A stretch of 64,000 nucleotides of DNA from Acidobacteriota bacterium (GTDB lineage: Bacteria; Acidobacteriota; Terriglobia; Terriglobales; Acidobacteriaceae): positions 35,979-99,978 of the forward strand of contig JAJZDM010000003.1 of assembly GCA_021806005.1 (NCBI GenBank), in the 5' to 3' direction. A program made the position numbers and the translations under genes. The notes below the pieces were generated by a model. The model did no database searches, was not told the DNA's origin, and was given only the letters and a program-made list of their open reading frames with translations. Of this stretch, positions 37,407-44,995 are shown piece by piece (position 1 is the first letter of the stretch; every line of letters starts with the position of its first letter).

Positions 37407-39203
37407 TCAGTAAACATCGCGATGATATCGATGTTGCTCTTGGAGTGCGCCGACATATTCCTCGGCGGCCGGCGCCGACATCGCACCTTGTTCCCGAGTT
37501 ATGCGGCAAAGCGTCGCATGGACATCTTTTGCCATTCGCGACGCGTCGCCGCAAACATAAACGCTTGCTCCTTCCTGAAGCCAGTTCCAAAACTGTGGCG
37601 CCCGTTCCAGCATCCGGTCTTGGACGTAGATCTTGTGACCGTTATCGCGCGAAAACGCCGTGTCGAAGGATGTCAGGTGCCCATCGGCCTGCATCGATTC
37701 AAGTTCTTCGCGGTAGAGGTAATCGGTAGCCGAACTGCGTTCTCCAAAGAAGAGCCAATTCTTTCCCTTATGCCCCAAAGCCCGGCGCTCATGCAGAAAG
37801 CCGCGAAATGGAGCGATACCGGTTCCGGGGCCAATCATGATCATGGGAGCATCCGGGTTCGCCGGCAGCTTGAATCTCTTGTTGGGCTGAATGTAAATCG
37901 GCAGACGGTCCTCAATGGAAGTACGATCGGCAAAGAACGTAGAACATACGCCGCCGCGGTGACGATTGTGGGCTACGAATCGCACCACCGCAACCGTCGT
38001 GTGAATCTGGCCTGCATGCGCCGCAGGACTGGAGGAGATGGAATAAAGCCTCGGCGCAAGCTTCGGCAGCAAGGTGACCACATCCTCGGGATCGCCAATC
38101 ACCTCCGGGAACTCGATGAGTAAATCGATGAAACCGCGATCGTAGGCATACGCTTCAAGAGCGGTTTGATGCTCAGGTTTCAGCAAATCAAGGAGCTGCG
38201 CGCAGTCTCCCCGCTCGGCGTATCCTTGCATGATCTTGCGATTCAGCCGCGTGATTTCGCGTTCGTGAACGAGCGCGTCGTAGAGTGTTGTCGTTCCTTC
38301 CTTCGCGCTTGACACTCGCTCGTTGCCGTTGAAACGCAGCTTTTGCAGAATCTCAGCGACCAGATTCTGATCGTTGGCCGGAATCACGCCACAAGCGTCC
38401 CCGGCTTCGTAGGACATCCCAGTTCCCTCAATCGAGAATGCGACGTGCAGAGTGGATTTTGTGGATGCGAGATGGGTCAACGATCGCTTGTCGATCACCG
38501 CTGCCAATAGAGGCTGATCGCGTGTGAAGGCCCTCGCAGCCTGCCGCTTCGGGTCCGCGCCGGCGTCAGTAGGCAAAGCCGGCGGTTTCAATTCGGGCAT
38601 TCCCACAGGTGGCCTGGGAGACTGCCAAGGAGAATCCTCGTTCAAACGAGCAAGGATGAATGCCTTCCACTGCGCGAACGGCTCGTCCACATCCACGTCG
38701 CAGTCGATCCGATCCGCCAGCCGGTTGCCTCCAAGTGCAGCCAGTTTTGCGTCAAGGTTCTTTCCGAACTCGCAAAAGTGCTCATAGTGCCGGTCGCCGA
38801 GCGCAAAGACCGCATAGGAAAGCTTATCCATGCGGGGGAAGCGCTCCAGGCAAAGCTGCTCGTAGAAGGGCTCTACGCCATCCGGAGCATCACCATCGCC
38901 ATACGTGCTGGCAAGAATCAATGCGCATGACTCCGCCGCAAGGGATGCCGCTGTGTAACCCACAAGCGTGGAAACAGACGGAATGTATCCCTGCGCTTTA
39001 AGCTCCTTGGCCAGCTTGCGAGCAAGCCCTTCCGCTACTCCCGATTGGGAGGCGTAGAGCACAGCGATGCGCTGGCCCGTTTCCTGCGCAGCCGAATCCC
39101 GCGGAACACTTGAAAACATGCCTGCGAGAAGTCCATTGAGCCACGCACGCTGCTCGGATGTGAATGGAGCATCTTCCGGAATGTAAGGAACGGCAACACT
39201 CAT
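37407..39203 (-). CDS. CysJ-like NADPH flavoprotein (flavodoxin + FAD + NAD(P)H domains)
   Basis: Flavodoxin 'AVLYASQSGVAEGLARKLAKELKAQG', FAD 'RLYSISSSPAAHAGQIHTTVAVV', 'GGVCSTFF', NADPH 'MIGPGTGIAPFRGFLHERRALG', 'VYVCGDASRMAKDVHATL'. Confidence 0.92.
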   Translation of the reverse strand: MSVAVPYIPEDAPFTSEQRAWLNGLLAGMFSSVPRDSAAQETGQRIAVLYASQSGVAEGLARKLAKELKAQGYIPSVSTLVGYTAASLAAESCALILASTYGDGDAPDGVEPFYEQLCLERFPRMDKLSYAVFALGDRHYEHFCEFGKNLDAKLAALGGNRLADRIDCDVDVDEPFAQWKAFILARLNEDSPWQSPRPPVGMPELKPPALPTDAGADPKRQAARAFTRDQPLLAAVIDKRSLTHLASTKSTLHVAFSIEGTGMSYEAGDACGVIPANDQNLVAEILQKLRFNGNERVSSAKEGTTTLYDALVHEREITRLNRKIMQGYAERGDCAQLLDLLKPEHQTALEAYAYDRGFIDLLIEFPEVIGDPEDVVTLLPKLAPRLYSISSSPAAHAGQIHTTVAVVRFVAHNRHRGGVCSTFFADRTSIEDRLPIYIQPNKRFKLPANPDAPMIMIGPGTGIAPFRGFLHERRALGHKGKNWLFFGERSSATDYLYREELESMQADGHLTSFDTAFSRDNGHKIYVQDRMLERAPQFWNWLQEGASVYVCGDASRMAKDVHATLCRITREQGAMSAPAAEEYVGALQEQHRYHRDVY

Positions 39204-40981
39204 CGCGATACTGGCTCCTTGTTCTTAACGAACGATTGCAGTTCGGAAACACTATGCCTGCGGCTAAACGCAAGGAACGATTCATCCGGATGGCGCCTTT
39301 CCTCAAAGGCCGCAAAGAGACCTTCCAACACAGGCGACAGATCACGATACGCTACGGAAGGGATAAGCTCTCGCGCCAGCCCCTGGTCCCGTCCAGATCC
39401 CCCGCCGAGAACCACCTGATAGCCCTCTTCACCATTCACCTTCGTACCCAACAACCCGATGTCACCGACGTAGTGTTGGGCGCACGAGTGCGGACACCCA
39501 GTCACGTGGAGATTCACGGGTTGGTCGATCTTGAATCGCGCGTCGAGCCGTTGGGCAAGTTCTACTGCATGCGCCTTGGTGTCGGTGGCCGCATAGCGGC
39601 ATCCGCGACTTCCCGTACAGGCCACGGTACCGCGCAGAACAGCGCCCGCCGTGCACTCAAGACCCACGGAGCGCAGACGCTCTATCGCCAACGTGACCCG
39701 CTCCGAGGGAACGTTGGGAATGATGAGATTTTGCCAGACGGTCAGGCGCAACTCACCGCTGCCGAACTCCTCCGCCATGTCTGCCAAGGCACGCATCTGG
39801 TTGATGGGCAGCCGGCCGACCGGAACAGAGACGCCGATATAATGCAAGCCGTCCTGGCTCTGCGGGTAGACACCGATGTGGCCGGCGCGGGCGACGGCGT
39901 GATGCTCGAGATCCTCCACTGGAACACGCATCAAGGGAAAGGCCAGGCGCTTTTCGGTCTCCGCAATAAACTTCTCCACGCCCCACTTGTCCACAAGGTA
40001 CTTAAGCCGCGCCTTCCTGCGGTCCGTGCGGTCGCCATGATCGGCAAAGACGCGGATCATGGCCGCGGCAACCGCAACTACCTGCTCAGGATGAAGCAAC
40101 AACCCAGAGTCGCTGGCGAACTGCTTGTGTCCCGTAATGCCACACAGCAGCACGCGGAAGTACACACCCGATGGAACGCCTCGTCCCGCGCCGATGCGGG
40201 CAGCAACAAATCCGATGTCGTTGGTATCGGCTACCACGCTGATGGCGCCTCCCCCGTCAAAAGCGACGTTGAACTTGCGGGGCAATCCGTAGAGGTCACG
40301 CGAGTTCAAAATGTAGTGATCCAGGGCGACCGCGAAGGGGGTGGTGTCGATCCATTCGCGTGAATCAATCCCGGCAAGAGGCGAGGCGGTGATGTTGCGA
40401 ATATTATCCGCACCGGATCCGCGCGACGTGAGCCCAAGGGATTGAACGCCGGTCAATACGCGCACGATGTCCTTCGGCCGGAACTCGCGGATCTGCAGGT
40501 TCGCACGGGTCGTGATGTCAGCCCGGCCCGCGCCCCAACTCCCAGCGATATCGGCCAGGCCGCGCATCTGGTGCGAGGTCATCTTCCCACCCGGGATGCG
40601 CATCCGCAGCATAAAGGAGTCCTGCGCAGGGGCGACGTAAAACAAGCCGTGAAACTTGAAGCGAAAGACGTCTTCAGCCCCGGGCGCGCGATCTTCTTTG
40701 GCATGCACAAGAAGCTTTTCCCAGATGTCCAACGGGTTTTGCTCGTACTTCCAAAGCTCTTCCCTGGAGAGGTCCGAGACCGGTGTTCCGTGAAAGGTCT
40801 CCTCCACCGGTTCGGCACGATTGGCGAAACCTGAGCCAGGATCATCTGTCAGCAGACCAGAGTCAGTGTGGCCCACAAAGGGGCGCACTCCGCGCTGCAT
40901 CGCTCCCGCAAAGAATCCGAGAAGATACTCCTTCTGCCGGGCGCTGAAGGCCGTCGAATTTTCAGAGACAAAAGATTCCAT
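39200..40981 (-). CDS. nirA: NirA-type siroheme/4Fe-4S nitrite (sulfite) reductase
   Basis: Two-fold ferredoxin-like/siroheme repeats, cluster ligands 'CTGSRGC...CPHSC', 'HVTGCPHSCAQHYVGDIGLLG'; start placed at MESFVSENS; 4-nt overlap with the flavoprotein ORF. Confidence 0.9.
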   Translation of the reverse strand: MESFVSENSTAFSARQKEYLLGFFAGAMQRGVRPFVGHTDSGLLTDDPGSGFANRAEPVEETFHGTPVSDLSREELWKYEQNPLDIWEKLLVHAKEDRAPGAEDVFRFKFHGLFYVAPAQDSFMLRMRIPGGKMTSHQMRGLADIAGSWGAGRADITTRANLQIREFRPKDIVRVLTGVQSLGLTSRGSGADNIRNITASPLAGIDSREWIDTTPFAVALDHYILNSRDLYGLPRKFNVAFDGGGAISVVADTNDIGFVAARIGAGRGVPSGVYFRVLLCGITGHKQFASDSGLLLHPEQVVAVAAAMIRVFADHGDRTDRRKARLKYLVDKWGVEKFIAETEKRLAFPLMRVPVEDLEHHAVARAGHIGVYPQSQDGLHYIGVSVPVGRLPINQMRALADMAEEFGSGELRLTVWQNLIIPNVPSERVTLAIERLRSVGLECTAGAVLRGTVACTGSRGCRYAATDTKAHAVELAQRLDARFKIDQPVNLHVTGCPHSCAQHYVGDIGLLGTKVNGEEGYQVVLGGGSGRDQGLARELIPSVAYRDLSPVLEGLFAAFEERRHPDESFLAFSRRHSVSELQSFVKNKEPVSR

Positions 40982-41254
40982 GCCGAATGTCCTTTGCTCG
41001 CGTGATGCGCAAATGCCGACGTGCCGAAGCGATCGCTCAGTCGGCGGTAGCGGGGCAGCCATATACCTTTGCGAGGCCCCTGGAAGGGGCTCTGGAGGCA
41101 TAGCTTAAGTGAGTTTTCAGTTGAAATAACCCTGGCACGGCATGGGCAGGGCGATCTGGATAGGGAGACGTCAGAGTCTCACCTTACGATGCATGCTACG
41201 CGAAGTTGTTTTCGAACACAAGCCGTTGGTTGAGTTCACGAGTGGACTGCCGCT

Positions 41255-42922
41255 TTAGCTAGTGGACGATGAATCGTCCGCAGCCACCTGACCAGCCATA
41301 GACCAGCGAGTCCTGCGCAAGTCGTCGTTCAGCAAGATCGCCTCAGCGATCTCTCGCATCGATTTGCGGCGCTGCCGGCTCTCGCGCTGCATAGCCTTGT
41401 AGGCCGTGTCTTCATCAAGTCCAAAGTCACGCTGCAAGACGCCTTTGGCTTTCTCGATGTGCTTCCGGGATTCCAGTCGGTCGGAAAGCTCCAGATTTTC
41501 GCTCTCCAGCCGGGCGCGCTCCAGTTCAGCTCCAACGAGGTGACCGGCCGCCGTAAGCAGCCGCACCTCTTGCTCGCTGTGGTAGTACGGCTTGCGATGC
41601 TGCAGGTTGATCACGCCAATCAGCTTGCCTCGGCACAGTATGGGCACGGAGAGAAAGGCTTCGAAGGTATCTTCCGGAAGGTTCTTGAATTGCTGGAAGC
41701 GAGGATCTTTCAGGGCCTTCTCAGAGATGGCAACCGGCTCGCGATGCCAGCCGACCCACCCTGTGATTCCCTGGCCCAGCCAGAGGCCAAGATGATCGAC
41801 GATATCGGCGTGAGGATTCTTCGAGGCACGCAGTACCAGTTGATCTCCTTCGAGCACATACACGAAGCAGGAATCGCACCGGATGAGAGTACAGGCAAAG
41901 TCCACGATTCGATTCAGTACGGTGTGCAGTGAATCGGACGCCGCCATACGGCTGCCAATCTCGTGCAGGAAGTCCAGCGCCGAGATCGCCGGCCTGGCAT
42001 TTTGCTCGATTCCATGTTCGATTGTCAGGAGCGGGCTGACAGGCGAGGATATCCCACCCGACACACGGAGCGAGGCCGCCGCATGCTTTTGCTTGAGCAA
42101 CCTGCCGGCATTCTCGGAGATTTCCTTAATGAGGAATCCCATCTTCGACTGCGAGGGTTCGAAGTCGGGCACAAGCCGGTAGATCGAGAGGCCCTCCGTG
42201 GTGCTGGGGCCGATAGAGCCGATCACCGTCGCGCGGAATCCTTCGTAAAGCGCGTCCGTATACTCCATGCGTTCCGCCATCAGGAAGAGATGGGCAACCT
42301 GCCCCGCGTTCATGAACAGCACGAGATCCACATGGCCATGGGCCAGAGCAATGACAGCTTCCCGTAGCGGTTGAACATCTTCAGGCAGTGCCCATTGGTA
42401 GACCGGAACTCGCGTAATCGAGATGCTCTTCTCCGCAAGGGCCGTGAGCAGTTCGGGGTTTGAAGTGCCGTATTCCTGCACTGCGATGTTCATCCCCGTC
42501 AGGTTATCTCCGAACTTTTCTTCCATCGCCTGCACCAGAACGCGCCAGGTAAACGGCTCGGGAGCAACGAGCGTGATGGGAATCCCGAATTCGCGTAACG
42601 CACTGGATGATTTCGGTCCACGCGCGGCAATCATGACCGACCTTAAAGCGTTGAGAACACGCTCCTGGTCGATGTGCTCTGAAGCCGTTTTGATGAGGGC
42701 ACGAACACCAACGCCTGTGGTGAAGATCACCAGGTCAAATGCTCCGGCGATAAGCGCTTCGGCAAACTCGATCACCGGTCCATCAGAACTGATTGGAATC
42801 TCCCGCATCGCGGGAGCGGTAAGCGGTTGTCCCCCATAAGTACGAACCAGCTTGCCCGCCTCCGCGGCACGCCGCGATTCGAGGCTAAGAACGCGAATAC
42901 CGTTGAAGTTTGCTGTCGCCAT
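41255..42922 (-). CDS. HemD-like (uroporphyrinogen-III synthase fold) - GAF - ANTAR regulator
   Basis: N-term 'FNGIRVLSLESRRAAEAGKLVRTYGGQPLTAPAMREIP...VIFTTGVGVRALI'; GAF 'LNRIVDFACTLIRCDSCFVYVLEGDQLVLRASKN...GQGITGWV'; C-term ANTAR 'HIEKAKGVLQRDFGLDEDTAYKAMQRESRQRRKSMREIAEAILL'; start CAT 42920-42922. Confidence 0.9.
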   Translation of the reverse strand: MATANFNGIRVLSLESRRAAEAGKLVRTYGGQPLTAPAMREIPISSDGPVIEFAEALIAGAFDLVIFTTGVGVRALIKTASEHIDQERVLNALRSVMIAARGPKSSSALREFGIPITLVAPEPFTWRVLVQAMEEKFGDNLTGMNIAVQEYGTSNPELLTALAEKSISITRVPVYQWALPEDVQPLREAVIALAHGHVDLVLFMNAGQVAHLFLMAERMEYTDALYEGFRATVIGSIGPSTTEGLSIYRLVPDFEPSQSKMGFLIKEISENAGRLLKQKHAAASLRVSGGISSPVSPLLTIEHGIEQNARPAISALDFLHEIGSRMAASDSLHTVLNRIVDFACTLIRCDSCFVYVLEGDQLVLRASKNPHADIVDHLGLWLGQGITGWVGWHREPVAISEKALKDPRFQQFKNLPEDTFEAFLSVPILCRGKLIGVINLQHRKPYYHSEQEVRLLTAAGHLVGAELERARLESENLELSDRLESRKHIEKAKGVLQRDFGLDEDTAYKAMQRESRQRRKSMREIAEAILLNDDLRRTRWSMAGQVAADDSSSTS

Positions 42923-43059
42923 CGATTGACCTGGAAAACGGAGATGCAAAGCGCGTCCTGGAATCCTTATCCCACACAAGAACGGGAGCAGGGGGACGAT
43001 CTTACCTCCCTGTCCCGGCCCGCGCAAACGGCCTTAACAAGCTTTCGATCTTTGACCGT

Positions 43060-43092
43060 GCAGTTACGCAAAGCGCGCAGTTACGCAAAGCG
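43060..43092. repeat. Perfect tandem 17-bp direct repeat in the divergent nitrate/nitrite intergenic region
   Basis: GCAGTTACGCAAAGCGc GCAGTTACGCAAAGCGg (16 identical nt, period 17); a degenerate relative CGTTACGCTCAAACGC lies near 43192-43207. Confidence 0.85.
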
Positions 43093-43438
43093 GGCTACCT
43101 CCATAGATTCGTCGAATGGAGATAAAGATCCCATAAAGAAACACAGGACAAAGGTGCGATCCAGACACCGCTTGCACAGAATGTAATTTAACGTTACGCT
43201 CAAACGCAACCACCCGGAGGATATGAGCTTCTTCAAGCTCACCCTGTTCTCCACTGGCTCCGCATGCCAGCAGGCCTTTCCGGCAAGGGGTGACGATCCA
43301 ATGGCTCCGTGAAGAGCTTGGCCCGGACGGCCGCAGATTGCATGCACATCCTGAGACACACTCGCGCGTGCGCTGGCACCGCAGTGTACCTGCAGAAACT
43401 TGTGCCTCAACTTCTCTTCGCAACCGACAGGAGTCAAA

Positions 43439-44995
43439 TTGGAACTTCCCCTGCTCACACGAGTTCAGGAAGGCGGAGACCTCTTCCGTCTGGCCACGGC
43501 GGAGACGGTCGCGACGATGACCCCTGCGGATGGCGCCGTAGGCCTCCTGTGCGGCGCAGGCTCGCAGAGCAGACTGCCGCACCCTCCGGGGCCAGGCGAG
43601 CAATATCGCTTTCACTTCGACATGACGAAGTGCATCGGATGCAAGTGTTGCGTCGTGGCCTGCAATGAACAGAATGGCAACCCCGCGGATATATTATGGC
43701 GCCGTGTGGGAGAGATTGAGGGAGGAGTCTACCCGCACACTCAGCGCCACTATCTCTCGATGGGCTGCAACCATTGCCTGGAACCAACCTGCCTCACCGG
43801 GTGCCCGGTGGACGCGTACTCCAAAGACGGCCTTACCGGGATTGTTCGCCACAGTGCGGACGCCTGCATCGGCTGCCAGTACTGCACATGGAACTGCTCG
43901 TATGGCGTGCCACAATACAACCCTGAGCGCGGTGTGGTGGGTAAATGCGACATGTGCTATGGAAGACTGGTGCGAGGCCAGGAGCCGGCTTGCGCCTCTG
44001 CCTGTCCTGAAGACGCAATTCGCATCGAAGTGGTGAAGGTGGCAGAGTGGCGAGAGCATTACCGTACGTCGGCCAACTCTCCCGGCATGCCATCAGCCGA
44101 CGACAGCATCTCGACGACGCACATCCAGCTTCCGCCGAAGATGCCCGGCGACACAGGCAGAGTTGACCTGAGCTGTCTTCGCCCTGAGCACGCGCACTCG
44201 CCGCTGATTGTGATGACCGTCCTGACCCAGCTCTCTGTGGGAGCGTTCACGTCCATCGGGATCCTCCAGGCATTCTCCACGCAACCGCATCGCACCGCGG
44301 CGCTGATTGCATTACTGGTAGCCATGATCGCGCTGGCGGCTTCGACTCTCCATCTAGGGCGGCCCATCCACGCGGCGCGCGCGCTGAAGATGTGGCGCCG
44401 CTCGTGGCTCAGCCGTGAAGTACTGCTTTTCACCCTCTTCGCTTTTGCCGCAACTGCGTATTCGGCTGTGCTGTGGATTGGGATGCGCGGGGCAGCTTGG
44501 CTCGGGCTGCTGACTGTCATCCTGGGAATCTGCGGGGTGAGCGCCAGTGCGAGACTTTATCTGGCGCCGGGACGCCCGGCGTGGAACTCGCCACTCACCC
44601 TCGTGGAATTCTGGGCCACAACCGCATTACTGGGAGCGTGTTGCGCCAGTATTCTCACTCTCGGGGCTGCCAGCACGCGCTATGCTGTGTTGTTGGCTTT
44701 TGGCTTTGCGCTGGTAACCACAGGGCTCAAACTGGCGCGTCTCGCCAGGTCCCGCGTACATGAGTTGCACGGCTCCTGGCAGTTGCTCACTACCGTGCTC
44801 TCCACCCATCTTCTCCTCCGCATCGTATTGCCGTGCGTTGGCCTTGCGCTTCTGCCGCTTGCAGCAACACCGTGGGCGCGAATCGCTACCGCGGTTGTGA
44901 TGATCGGCGGAGAGTGGATGGGGCGCTATCTCTTCTTCGTCTCCGTGGTCCCCTCCAATATGGCCAGCGGGTACCTGACACAGGAGGGGGCATGA
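43439..44995 (+). CDS. DmsB-DmsC fusion: four-cluster 4Fe-4S electron-transfer domain fused to a DmsC-type membrane anchor
   Basis: CIGCKCCVVAC, CNHCLEPTCLTGC, CIGCQYCTWNC, CDMCYGRLVRGQEPACASAC clusters followed by ~8 TM helices; likely TTG start at 43439 after CAGGAG. Confidence 0.88.
   Translation: MELPLLTRVQEGGDLFRLATAETVATMTPADGAVGLLCGAGSQSRLPHPPGPGEQYRFHFDMTKCIGCKCCVVACNEQNGNPADILWRRVGEIEGGVYPHTQRHYLSMGCNHCLEPTCLTGCPVDAYSKDGLTGIVRHSADACIGCQYCTWNCSYGVPQYNPERGVVGKCDMCYGRLVRGQEPACASACPEDAIRIEVVKVAEWREHYRTSANSPGMPSADDSISTTHIQLPPKMPGDTGRVDLSCLRPEHAHSPLIVMTVLTQLSVGAFTSIGILQAFSTQPHRTAALIALLVAMIALAASTLHLGRPIHAARALKMWRRSWLSREVLLFTLFAFAATAYSAVLWIGMRGAAWLGLLTVILGICGVSASARLYLAPGRPAWNSPLTLVEFWATTALLGACCASILTLGAASTRYAVLLAFGFALVTTGLKLARLARSRVHELHGSWQLLTTVLSTHLLLRIVLPCVGLALLPLAATPWARIATAVVMIGGEWMGRYLFFVSVVPSNMASGYLTQEGA

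Noticed and set aside
36758-37729. 323-aa plus-strand ORF
   Set aside because: Antisense to the MOSC and CysJ-like genes; no family motif.
41133-41148. TGGCACGGCATGGGCA, sigma-54 -24/-12-like (GG-N10-GC) on the plus strand
   Set aside because: Orientation would transcribe antisense into the ANTAR gene and the -12 element is poor (GGGC rather than TTGC).
43374-43389. TGGCAC near the nitrate operon start as a possible sigma-54 -24 element
   Set aside because: No GC at the required -12 spacing.
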